This document shows positions 55,747-64,000 of a stretch of 64,000 bases of DNA, piece by piece. Each line of letters opens with the position of its first letter. Positions within the stretch are counted from its first letter, which is position 1. Origin of the DNA: Deltaproteobacteria bacterium (GTDB taxonomy: Bacteria > Desulfobacterota > Desulfobacteria > Desulfobacterales > SURF-15); assembly GCA_019309565.1 (NCBI GenBank), contig JAFDFZ010000009.1, positions 1 through 64,000 of the forward strand. Reading direction: 5' to 3'. Under the pieces are notes generated by a model. The model searched no databases. It was not told the origin of the DNA and saw nothing but the letters and a program-made list of their open reading frames with translations. The translations under genes and the position numbers were made by a program.

Positions 55747-58094
55747 GGTTTCATCTGCTCTAGGGGTTTGTTTTCGATAAGATTCCACACCCCGCAGGGA
55801 CATGCTCCGGCACAAAACCCGCAACCGATGCACCGATCCTCATCTACCACATATTCATATTGCGTATCACCTTTTTCGATTTTGGAGATGGCTCCTTCAG
55901 GACAGATAGATACGCAGACGCCGCAGTCACGACATGTACCGCAGGAAGAACAATGTGTGCCGCACTGATTAATGTCTTCAAAATGGATGATTCGAGGATC
56001 GAAATATTCCAGCCGGATACGGTTTTGATCAATAACAGGCCGATCAGGGCCAACGGGCTGTTTTCCTTCCAGCATATCGGCGATGGCAGATGCCGCTTTC
56101 CTTCCGGCACCAATGGCATCGGTCAAAAGACCGGGTTTGACCACATCCCCTATGGCAAAGACCCTGGGATCGGAGGTTTGAAACCAGTCGTTCACCACGA
56201 TAAAACCGTTTGCCGTTGCCACATCATCCGGCAGGAACTCCAGCTCCGGGAGCTCTCCGATGGATAACACCACCGTGTCTGCGGCAATGATCTCTCCACT
56301 TTTCAGTTTAACGCCTTCTTCGGTGATAGCCTCTGTAAAAACAGGCCATCGGAATCGTGCTCCGATTGCTTCTGCCGCCTTTCGTTCCTTTCCAAAAGAG
56401 GCTGGCTTCTGAATATCGATAAGCGTGATCTCCCTTGCCCCGAGTCGATGAGCCTCTGTGGCCACATCACATCCTACGTTTCCCGCCCCGATAACAACGA
56501 CTCTTAAACCCGGCTTCACCTGATTTTCCTTGGCCTGCATCAAAAACTCGTTCGCCGGTATAAGGTTTTCACTGCCGGCGACTGCAAGTGGGATCGGCCG
56601 CCTAGCCCCTGTGGCTATCACAATAAAGTCAAAATCCGCTTTGAGTCGATCAAAGTCTTCCTTCTTGATAGCCTGTTTAAGATGAACATGGGGGATTACT
56701 TTTTGCATTCGTTTAAGCTCAGCGGAAACAACTTCTCCGGGAATACGGCTTTCCGGAATTACCGATGCGATTTTGCCTCCTGCAATGCCGGCCGTGTCGT
56801 AAATGACAGATTCGTGTCCGCGCTGTCGCAGCTGCCATGCCACGGAGATCCCGGCAGGGCCGCCGCCGATAACAGCGATCCGTTTCCCGCTGGTCGGTGG
56901 CAGTTCGGGTAGTTTGGCATCTATACTTGCCTTGCCCAGTTGTGTCACATCCACCGTCACCATGTTCGCCGATTGTCTGGTACAGGATTTCATGCACAGA
57001 TTGGGGCAAAGGTACCCGCATACGGTCGCCGGAAAAGGCGTGTAGGAAAGCGCCATGTTCACGGCTTCGTCCACACGGCCATCTCGGATCAATCTCCATC
57101 TTTCATGGACCGGAATCCCCGTGGGGCAGGAAGCCTCACATGGTGGAGCGAATTTTCGGTTTTCCCACACGGGCACGAACCGGCGCAGGGCACCTGTGGT
57201 GATCAGCGGAATCGGGCTGCGCTCGATGTCCGTCAAGTCTCCAATCAAACCGCCTTGGCCCAGTTCCGTATCCCATACTTCGCTTCGGAACGATTCCATG
57301 GACCGTCTGTGACGGACCGTTCTTTCCTGAGGAGATCTTGCCACCAGAAGCTGCCACTGTTCAGGATCTGCCAGGAGGCTGAACAGCTCATATCGACCGA
57401 TTTTCTCGAGAAATTCTTTGAGATTGCTCTTCAACCAGTTCCAATCATTTTCATCCATGGGCACAAGTTTGGCATCTATCTCACTGAAACCGCCGTGGGG
57501 TCCTCTGAAATAAACTCTTCCGCCCACCATACCGACAAACGGCCGGTATCCGAGAACATTATCCGGGTTTTGAGGATTTACCCCGCACACCACCGCGATC
57601 CCGCCCGCCATAAATTCACCGAAGTAGTCGCCCACGGATCCGAGCACCCACAGCTCAGGCGGATCAAAGCGCGGATTGCGCTTTGTCATGGTCATCCCCC
57701 GAGCTCCGATGTTGCCCGCCACATATATTTTTCCCTGAGCCATGGCGTTGCCTGCGCCATTGGCCGCGTTGCCGTGAACAACGATATGGGCGCCGGCATT
57801 GAGCCACCCGAGGTCATCCGAAGCAGGTCCCATCACCTCAATGAAGGTTTTTGGAAAGCCCATAGCCCCCACCCGCTGCCCGGAGTGGCCCTCTATTCTT
57901 AGATGGATCCGGGGATGTTCTTTTGCCCAAAGCCTGCCACCTATGCCGTGCTGTCCGTATGCATCGACTTTGATGTCCGTATATCCGTCTTTAGCGGCGT
58001 TTTGAATTCGTTCCTCAAGAATGCGGGAATCGATTCGACCCCCGTCTTGTTTGCCTGAGATGACATGATATTTTTTTTTAACATTTCGGTTCAT
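55743..58094 (-). CDS. Glutamate synthase GXGXG domain fused to GltD-like oxidoreductase and ferredoxins
   Basis: A 783-residue fusion. Residues about 1-230 are the C-terminal GXGXG beta-helix domain of the GOGAT large subunit (GNAANGAGNAMAQGKIYVAG). Residues about 300-700 resemble the GltD small subunit: an N-terminal Cys cluster (APPCEASCPTG, CGYLCPNLCMKSC), FAD motif IAVIGGGPAGISVAWQL, and NAD(P) motif VVVIGAGNVGCDVATEA. The end has two ferredoxin Cys sets (CGTCRDCGVCVSICP, CIGCGFCAGACPC). It would pass electrons to the FMN domain encoded next to it. It follows the FMN-domain gene by 97 bases. Confidence 0.88.
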   Translation of the reverse strand: MNRNVKKKYHVISGKQDGGRIDSRILEERIQNAAKDGYTDIKVDAYGQHGIGGRLWAKEHPRIHLRIEGHSGQRVGAMGFPKTFIEVMGPASDDLGWLNAGAHIVVHGNAANGAGNAMAQGKIYVAGNIGARGMTMTKRNPRFDPPELWVLGSVGDYFGEFMAGGIAVVCGVNPQNPDNVLGYRPFVGMVGGRVYFRGPHGGFSEIDAKLVPMDENDWNWLKSNLKEFLEKIGRYELFSLLADPEQWQLLVARSPQERTVRHRRSMESFRSEVWDTELGQGGLIGDLTDIERSPIPLITTGALRRFVPVWENRKFAPPCEASCPTGIPVHERWRLIRDGRVDEAVNMALSYTPFPATVCGYLCPNLCMKSCTRQSANMVTVDVTQLGKASIDAKLPELPPTSGKRIAVIGGGPAGISVAWQLRQRGHESVIYDTAGIAGGKIASVIPESRIPGEVVSAELKRMQKVIPHVHLKQAIKKEDFDRLKADFDFIVIATGARRPIPLAVAGSENLIPANEFLMQAKENQVKPGLRVVVIGAGNVGCDVATEAHRLGAREITLIDIQKPASFGKERKAAEAIGARFRWPVFTEAITEEGVKLKSGEIIAADTVVLSIGELPELEFLPDDVATANGFIVVNDWFQTSDPRVFAIGDVVKPGLLTDAIGAGRKAASAIADMLEGKQPVGPDRPVIDQNRIRLEYFDPRIIHFEDINQCGTHCSSCGTCRDCGVCVSICPEGAISKIEKGDTQYEYVVDEDRCIGCGFCAGACPCGVWNLIENKPLEQMKP

Positions 58095-58191
58095 TTAACA
58101 ACTCCAACTCATGGGACATGGAGCATATCGAAAAATACAAGGGCAAACCTGTATGTTCATTGCCCGAAAGCCCAGGGGCGCTGCTCTAGGC

Positions 58192-59826
58192 TTAAACCAC
58201 ATATTTGATCTTCAGCCTTTCGGCTGCGCGATAGTCGTTGATCCCCAGAGCATCCGACATGCCGATGGGAAGGGATGTGGACCGTCCCAGCGGGGCAACG
58301 ATTTTTTTTATCTCCGTATCAAAGCTCAAAAACACATCCACAACCCTCTGTGCCACCGCATCTACGTCGAGCCGGCGGTAGAGGCGAGGATCTTGAGAGG
58401 TGATCCCTTTGGGACATAGACCGATGTTACAGATGTTGCAGCGGTCGGATTCCGATCCCAGACATCCTGCGGCCGCCTGCATGAAGTATTTGCCCACCTG
58501 AATCCCGCTTGCGCCCAGCATGATAAGTGCTGCAGCATTGGCGGCAAGGTTGCCGTTTTTGCCGATACCGCCGCCGGCAAACAGCGGGATTTCGTTTTGC
58601 ATGCCCAGTTCCACAAGAGTCAAATATGCGTCTCGAATGTTGCTGGCAATGGGGTGGCCCATGTGATCCATGGATATGTTGTAGGCAGCCCCGGTGCCGC
58701 CGTCTTCTCCATCGATGGCCAATCCCGCGGCATATTCATTTCGGGTTAGATTGTTTAGCACCGCAAGGGCTGTGGAGGTTCCGGAGATTTTGGGATAGAC
58801 GGGAACACGGAATCCCCAGGCCATATACATGGACTGGATCATTTTCGCTACCGACTCCTCAATGGAATACTTTGTCTGGTGTGTGGGAGGGCTTGGGAGA
58901 TTCACACCCGTTGGAACCCCCCGGATGGCGGCTATCAACCGGTTTACCTTATACCACATAAGAAGCCCGCCGTCTCCGGGTTTGGCCCCCTGGCCGTACT
59001 TTATTTCCACAGCGCACGGATCTTCTTTCATCTCCGGGATGGCGTGAATTATTTCATCCCAGCCGAAATATCCGCTTGCGATCTGAAGAATCGTGTATTT
59101 CAGAAACCGGCTGCGCAGCAACCTGGGAGGACACCCCCCCTCTCCGGTGCACATCCGTACCGGCATATTGAGCTCTTCGTTCAAGTACGCCACCGCCAGT
59201 TGAAGGCCCTCCCACATGGTTGGAGACAGCGCCCCGAATGACATCCCGCCGATAATGAGCGGATATATCTCCCTTACCGGTGGAATCCAGCCGTTTTCCT
59301 TAAGCAGCTTGAGGTTCTTTTCAGGCGGAAGAATCCTTCCTAAAAGAGTGCGAAGCTCAAATTCATGGCGACCCGCGTCAAGAGCCGGATCGGTGAGCAT
59401 GGAGATGCGGATAAATTTGATTTTATCCAGTATGCCCCCGGGAACATTTCGGCGCCCTCCTCTTCTGCGGGGCTGCCCGCCTCGATTGATGTGATAACGC
59501 AGTTTGTCCGCTTCATCGCTGCGGGCCGGTATGATGGCATCATTGGGACAGACCAGATTGCACATACCGCAACCCATACAGGCATAGCCAGGATCGGTTT
59601 TCTGCCGGATACCGTGATATATGGTAAAGACGTTTCCAGGAGCCTCATCGAGATTCAGGAAGGTTTGAACAATTCGTCTGCGGAACACCCCAAGTTCAAT
59701 GGCCTGTACCGGGCAGACCGCCGTACAGCCGCCGCAAAGAGTGCACCTATCCTTGTCCCACAGGATCTGCCACGGCAAATCCTTTACACTCAGTGTAGAG
59801 GGTGTAAGGGCTCTGTTTGGGAACAT
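58192..59826 (-). CDS. Glutamate synthase FMN-binding domain with N-terminal ferredoxins
   Basis: A 544-residue archaeal-type GOGAT central subunit (GltB2-like). Two ferredoxin cluster sets are at the N-terminus: CTLCGGCTAVCP (28-38) and CMGCGMCNLVCP (83-93). The FMN barrel follows, with GGMSFGALSP, the KYGQGAKPGDGG motif and IDGEDGGTGAAYN. The 3Fe-4S cysteines appear as CNICNIGLCPKGIT. It condenses 2-oxoglutarate with ammonia released by the amidotransferase subunit. Start at 59826 follows AGGAGGTCAAAAT and overlaps the upstream gene by 37 bases. Confidence 0.92.
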   Translation of the reverse strand: MFPNRALTPSTLSVKDLPWQILWDKDRCTLCGGCTAVCPVQAIELGVFRRRIVQTFLNLDEAPGNVFTIYHGIRQKTDPGYACMGCGMCNLVCPNDAIIPARSDEADKLRYHINRGGQPRRRGGRRNVPGGILDKIKFIRISMLTDPALDAGRHEFELRTLLGRILPPEKNLKLLKENGWIPPVREIYPLIIGGMSFGALSPTMWEGLQLAVAYLNEELNMPVRMCTGEGGCPPRLLRSRFLKYTILQIASGYFGWDEIIHAIPEMKEDPCAVEIKYGQGAKPGDGGLLMWYKVNRLIAAIRGVPTGVNLPSPPTHQTKYSIEESVAKMIQSMYMAWGFRVPVYPKISGTSTALAVLNNLTRNEYAAGLAIDGEDGGTGAAYNISMDHMGHPIASNIRDAYLTLVELGMQNEIPLFAGGGIGKNGNLAANAAALIMLGASGIQVGKYFMQAAAGCLGSESDRCNICNIGLCPKGITSQDPRLYRRLDVDAVAQRVVDVFLSFDTEIKKIVAPLGRSTSLPIGMSDALGINDYRAAERLKIKYVV

Positions 59827-60920
59827 ATTTTGACCTCCTGTCGATCCGGGCCCACAACGACGGTATCCAGATGCATGGGTTGAAAGTCTTTGCCTTTATC
59901 GCGAATCGGGACGGCGGCATCCAATCCGCAAATCTCAGAAGAAAATGCATATAGTCCCGGCCTGCCGCCCACCACTCCGGGCCGGAGTTTCTTTCGGTCC
60001 TGCACCATAAAAAGCGAATGATCGGGCAAACAGCCGATGACGCAGTTGGGACCATCGATGGTCAGCTTCCGGCAGGCAATTTTCATATGCTTCAACAGCC
60101 GGCCGTCCAGATGGCGGTTAATGTCCTCGTCCTTTAAGGGTGTTATGACATGCTTGTAGGCTTCGATACCCAATCCGAGTCTTGTGTGGATATAATGAAG
60201 GATATGGGTGAATACCTCAGAATCCGATTGATATCCCGTGTACCCGGGAAAACCTCTTGATACCAGATATTCTTTGATGGGCACAAAAGCCGTGTTTTCT
60301 CCATTAGTCATTGTGGAATATCCCTGAACGAAAAACGGGTGACATGCATACAGGGTGATGGCATAGTTCGTGTTCTGTCTGCCCTGGGCCATGATCACGC
60401 GGGCACGAAGATCCTCACGGTCAAGCTTCAAGTAGCGTGCGATCCTCATGGGGTCTCCTATCTCTTTGATCATGATGACATCGGGCCAGAATGAAAACAC
60501 GATCATATCCTGCTTCTCCTCGCCCATCGCGCGCAATGTCAACCGGACTTCCACTAACTTGTCGTATCGTTCCGCTTCGCTGAGCTCTTCCCATTCTTCG
60601 GGATATTCATAGGCTCTTACCAGATAGACATCCCTTTTCGGAATTCCTGCAGGCGGCTGCTTAGGTACTTTTATGGTCAATTTATATTTTGTCATAAAAC
60701 CGATATTCATCATGAACGCATCGAGACGACGAAGCCCCTGCTCGCTGAATATTCCGGAAAGAATGGGTGCATCCTTTATGTCTTCGAAAGGTCCGCCCAG
60801 ATCTCGAAGGAAAAGACCGACTCCTGAGCCATCGTGTCCTTCTCTCATGACATCAAGCGCTTCTATGGCGACCATTGGAGACAGTGGCTCTTGGCTTGTG
60901 ATGGCTATTAATCGACACAT
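59790..60920 (-). CDS. Glutamate synthase glutamine amidotransferase subunit (class II)
   Basis: A 376-residue class II glutamine amidotransferase (GltB1-like) that releases ammonia from glutamine for the FMN subunit. The catalytic Cys2 of MCRLIAITS is exposed after Met removal. The family segments include EGHDGSGVGLFL, TYACHPF-like LYACHPFFVQGYSTMTNGEN, and GFPGYTGYQSDSEVFTHIL. I start at ATG 60920, preceded by AAGGAGAAAACC; seven residues of leader are dropped as Cys must follow Met. It is the first gene of the GOGAT-car-purF run. Confidence 0.9.
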   Translation of the reverse strand: MCRLIAITSQEPLSPMVAIEALDVMREGHDGSGVGLFLRDLGGPFEDIKDAPILSGIFSEQGLRRLDAFMMNIGFMTKYKLTIKVPKQPPAGIPKRDVYLVRAYEYPEEWEELSEAERYDKLVEVRLTLRAMGEEKQDMIVFSFWPDVIMIKEIGDPMRIARYLKLDREDLRARVIMAQGRQNTNYAITLYACHPFFVQGYSTMTNGENTAFVPIKEYLVSRGFPGYTGYQSDSEVFTHILHYIHTRLGLGIEAYKHVITPLKDEDINRHLDGRLLKHMKIACRKLTIDGPNCVIGCLPDHSLFMVQDRKKLRPGVVGGRPGLYAFSSEICGLDAAVPIRDKGKDFQPMHLDTVVVGPDRQEVKICSQTEPLHPLH

Positions 60921-61296
60921 GGTTTTCTCCTTATATGACAAAAATGTAAGGGACGTGGAATTTAATAAATCCTAAAATAACTCATTAGTACCATTTACCC
61001 GTGCAGTTCGGATGCGCAGTTTAGGTGGATTATATTCATTCCACTGTCCTAACATATCGGGAAAAGCAGCATAAATAATAACAATAGCAAATAACAAACC
61101 AGTTTATCAAATATTTTTTTAAGACTTGAACGATTCTCCACAGCTATCCATGGGTGAGTACGGGGTGAAAATGCAGAGGATTGATTATCATGGTGCATGC
61201 AGTTAAAAAATGATACGATAGATTTAAAAAATTCACAAACACAACCCCTTGCTTTACTTTAAAAGAAATAAGGGACAAACAACAGCCTTTGTGGTG
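60921..61296. other. 376-base divergent regulatory gap between glutamate synthase and glnE
   Basis: The gap must hold promoters for the nitrogen operon to the left and glnE to the right. I looked for the sigma54 pair (GG-N10-GC) on both strands and found no convincing match, and no clear NtrC or PII-type site. The right part is AT-rich. Confidence 0.4.
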
Positions 61297-64000
61297 ATGG
61301 ATGTGACTTGCCATCTTCCGCCAGAACTGCTTGAAGACGCACGAAGAAAATGGAATGCGTTTCTTTCCGCTGCTGAAACCGCGCAAATCACCCTGCCGGA
61401 TATCACTGACATCACCCCGGAAATACATTGCGTGTGGGCGTTCAGCGAGTTTGTTTCCAAAAGCTGCATTCAGGCTCCGGATATCTTAGACAGCCTGATA
61501 CGTTCCGGCGATTTAATGCGGCCCTACCGGAAAGACGAGTACATCCTCAGCCTTAAGAAGACCTTGTCCGATGTGCGGGATGAAACGACCCTAAGCCGCA
61601 AGATACGCCGATTTCGACGCCGAGAGATGGTGCGAATCGCCTGGCGTGATCTGGCAGGGCTGGCAGAGCTTTCTGAAACCTTTACAGAGCTGACGGCTTT
61701 TGCCGAGGCCTGTGTGGAAGAGGTACTTTCAAAGCTTTATGAATGGCAGTGTGAGCTGTATGGAATTCCCGTTTCAACAGATGGAACCGCCCAAAGACTT
61801 GTGGTGATCGGCATGGGAAAATTGGGCGGCATGGAATTGAACTTTTCTTCTGATGTGGATTTGATTTTCGCTTATCCCGATTCCGGCCATACCACGGCAG
61901 GCAAGACCTCGCTTGCAAACGAGGAGTTTTTTGTACGTCTCTGCCAAAGGCTTATCAAGGTACTGGGGGCAACCACCAGCGACGGCATTATGTTTCGTGT
62001 GGATATGAGACTGCGTCCTTACGGTGAAAGCGGCCCCATAGTGATGAGTTTCGACAACATGGTGGAATACTACGAGAGGCAGGGCAGAGAGTGGGAGAGA
62101 TACGCGTGGATCAAAGCCAGAGTGATAGCCGGAGATCGGGCAGCGGGGCGCCTGTTATTGAAACGGCTTAAGCCTTTTATCTACAGAAGATATCTTGATT
62201 TCGGGGCTTTTGAATCGCTTCGGGAGATGAAGAAGATGATTTCCCGCGAGGTACAGCGAAAGGGCCTTCGGGAGAACATCAAACTTGGCCCGGGGGGGAT
62301 TCGGGAGGTGGAATTCTTCGGTCAAATGTTTCAGTTGATTCGAGGAGGGGTGTTTCCACTACTGCAGGAAACCCGGATTCAGTGCACCTTGAAAATTCTT
62401 GCCGATGAAAACCATATCCCTCAAAAGGTGTATGAAGAACTTGTGGCGGCTTACAGGTTTTTGCGCAGAACGGAAAATCATCTTCAGGAATATGAAGACA
62501 GACAGACCCATGAGATTCCGGCAGATACCGGTAAGAAGCTCCGATTGGCTCTTTCCCTTGGGTTTGACGATGTTGAATCCTTCTCTTCCCATCTGTTCGA
62601 TCATATGAAACGGGTTCACTCTCATTTCGATGGACTGCTTGAATCATCAGATACCCGCTTAAGCAGCACAAAGCCCGGAGATGGCCTGAAAGATATATGG
62701 TGGCAGTTTAAAGACAAAGACAGGGCTTTGCAAATGCTTGCAGACCAGGGCTTCAAAGAGCCTGCCAAAGTACTTGCACTGATAGAACATTTGCATAGCG
62801 ATCCTGCTATTCGGCTGCTTACCAAAGAAGGTAGAAAGCGCCTCGGGAAACTGATTCCTCTTGTGCTCAAGGAGACCAGCACCCGAAAAAATCCTTTGAA
62901 TACCTTGAGTCGAATCCTGAACCTGATCCGCAGACTCGGCGGCAGGGCCAATTATCTTGCACTGCTTCTGGAGTACCCAAGCGCTCTTGGCCTTCTGGTG
63001 ACACTGATGGATGCCAGTCCATGGGTGGCCTCTTTTTTGACCCGACACCCAGTGCTGCTGGACGAGCTATTAGACCCTCGAACGCTTTATGCCCCTCCAA
63101 AGCGCAATGAATTGGAGGCAGAACTTGGAAGAAGACGATCTTTTTTCATCAACCAGGATCTCGAGTACCAAATAGAAGAGTTATGTGTTTTCAAACAGGT
63201 CAATACCCTTCGGGTTGCTGCCGCCGATATTGCAGGCAGGCTGGCATTGATGCGGGTAAGCGATCATCTGTCCTACATCGCCGAGACCATATTATCACAG
63301 GTTCTTGAGCTTGCCTGGGGTCATCTTCTCGGGCGTCATGGCTCTCCCGCCTGTATCCTGAACGGAAAGCCGTGTGAAAGGGGCTTTGCGATCATTGCCT
63401 ATGGAAAACTGGGCGGTCTTGAACTGGGATATGATTCCGATCTCGATCTTGTGTTTCTTCATGCAGGTGCTGCGGGCCAAACAAAAGGCGGAAAACAGCC
63501 TGTTGACAACAGCCAGTTTTTCGCACGACTCGGACAACGGGTGGTTCATATTTTAACGGCACACACAGCAGCCGGTTTCCTTTATGAAACCGATATGCGG
63601 CTGCGTCCCAGCGGGGGCTCCGGCCCCCTGGTAAGCCATATCGATAGCTTTAAAGAATACCAGTTAAATAACGCCTGGATCTGGGAGCACCAGGCTCTGG
63701 TTAAGGCACGGGCCATCTGCGGCGATCCGGCACTGATGACGAATTTTGAAAAAATACGGCGGGATGTGCTCGCTCAACGCAGGAACAGATTATCGCTCGG
63801 AAAAGATGTCGCTTCCATGAGGCATCGGCTGCGCAAAGAGATGCTTAAACGGCGTGAAGGGATTTTTGATCTCAGGCAGTCAGCAGGGGGAATGGTGGAT
63901 ATCGAATTTTTGGTTCAGTACCTGTTGCTGTTACATGCCCATCGATTCCCGGAACTGACCACATGGACCGACAATGTTCGGATTCTCGGAGCTCTGGCAA
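61297..64000 (+). CDS. glnE: Bifunctional glutamine synthetase adenylyltransferase/deadenylase GlnE, partial
   Basis: About 901 residues of GlnE, cut by the right edge. The enzyme adds and removes AMP on glutamine synthetase, controlled by PII. Two nucleotidyltransferase cores are seen: first GMGKLGGMELNFSSDVDLIF, with RVDMRLRPYGESGPIVMS and PGGIREVEFFGQ; second YGKLGGLELGYDSDLDLVF with ETDMRLRPSGGSGPLVS. The frame runs open from 61228, so the start is uncertain: ATG 61297 (MDVTCHLPPEL) or GTG 61291/61294; none has a well-spaced ribosome site. It diverges from the glutamate synthase operon. Confidence 0.95.
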   Translation, partial: MDVTCHLPPELLEDARRKWNAFLSAAETAQITLPDITDITPEIHCVWAFSEFVSKSCIQAPDILDSLIRSGDLMRPYRKDEYILSLKKTLSDVRDETTLSRKIRRFRRREMVRIAWRDLAGLAELSETFTELTAFAEACVEEVLSKLYEWQCELYGIPVSTDGTAQRLVVIGMGKLGGMELNFSSDVDLIFAYPDSGHTTAGKTSLANEEFFVRLCQRLIKVLGATTSDGIMFRVDMRLRPYGESGPIVMSFDNMVEYYERQGREWERYAWIKARVIAGDRAAGRLLLKRLKPFIYRRYLDFGAFESLREMKKMISREVQRKGLRENIKLGPGGIREVEFFGQMFQLIRGGVFPLLQETRIQCTLKILADENHIPQKVYEELVAAYRFLRRTENHLQEYEDRQTHEIPADTGKKLRLALSLGFDDVESFSSHLFDHMKRVHSHFDGLLESSDTRLSSTKPGDGLKDIWWQFKDKDRALQMLADQGFKEPAKVLALIEHLHSDPAIRLLTKEGRKRLGKLIPLVLKETSTRKNPLNTLSRILNLIRRLGGRANYLALLLEYPSALGLLVTLMDASPWVASFLTRHPVLLDELLDPRTLYAPPKRNELEAELGRRRSFFINQDLEYQIEELCVFKQVNTLRVAAADIAGRLALMRVSDHLSYIAETILSQVLELAWGHLLGRHGSPACILNGKPCERGFAIIAYGKLGGLELGYDSDLDLVFLHAGAAGQTKGGKQPVDNSQFFARLGQRVVHILTAHTAAGFLYETDMRLRPSGGSGPLVSHIDSFKEYQLNNAWIWEHQALVKARAICGDPALMTNFEKIRRDVLAQRRNRLSLGKDVASMRHRLRKEMLKRREGIFDLRQSAGGMVDIEFLVQYLLLLHAHRFPELTTWTDNVRILGALA

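Noticed and set aside
56940-57902. 320-codon plus-strand frame
   Set aside because: Antisense shadow of the glutamate synthase fusion gene; His/Arg-rich with no recognisable domain.
60921-61296. Sigma54 promoter for the nitrogen genes
   Set aside because: No GG-N10-GC match with the expected flanks on either strand.

Overview
The window reads as a chromosomal segment of an anaerobic bacterium, most likely a Desulfobacterota (Desulfobacterales-like) lineage. This is an inference from gene content: an archaeal-style split glutamate synthase with ferredoxin domains, a DUF3786 protein, a pyruvoyl-dependent arginine decarboxylase, formate-tetrahydrofolate ligase, a glycyl radical enzyme and several small conserved proteins that I recall from this group. 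I see no rRNA, tRNA, CRISPR array, transposase, integrase or phage gene.

Region 1 (1-17.7 kb) is catabolic and transport-related. A leftward set encodes an M28-like peptidase, an enolase-superfamily enzyme of the muconate lactonizing/dipeptide epimerase subgroup, the remnant of an M19 dipeptidase, a DUF72 protein and an amidohydrolase. Divergent from it is a peptide-type ABC importer (binding protein, two permeases, one ATPase), followed by a glycyl radical enzyme with its own good promoter but no activating enzyme in the window. A DUF362 protein and a leftward sugar-type ABC importer (Tat-signal binding protein, two permeases, no ATPase) close the region. Both importer operons carry a perfect palindrome immediately after the binding-protein gene.

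Region 2 (18-31.6 kb) starts with groESL and a strong terminator. Next comes a NEW3-domain exported protein and an ABC-2 permease, whose ATPase has decayed to a frameshifted remnant. The most unusual locus is 23.5-25.8 kb: a small membrane protein, a 186-residue protein with a Cys-rich hydrophobic C-terminal segment, a radical SAM enzyme and a PqqD-like protein, all in one direction. This looks like an undescribed peptide-modification (RiPP-like) system. GAF and UspA proteins, two methyltransferases, a cold-shock protein, a hydroxypyruvate isomerase and a small HExxH protein follow.

Region 3 (31.9-48.2 kb) is mostly housekeeping: RecD2 helicase, adenosine-specific kinase, a leftward operon (O-methyltransferase, DUF3786, SurE, an unknown 276-residue protein, an FAD dehydrogenase), an RNase II-type exonuclease, a heterodimeric ABC exporter and formate-tetrahydrofolate ligase.

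Region 4 (48.3-64 kb) handles nitrogen. Arginine decarboxylase and agmatinase genes (arginine to putrescine) overlap by one base. An apparently continuous leftward operon runs from the split glutamate synthase through carA and carB to purF, so glutamate synthesis and two major glutamine-consuming steps are linked. Divergent from it is glnE, the glutamine synthetase adenylyltransferase, which runs off the right edge.
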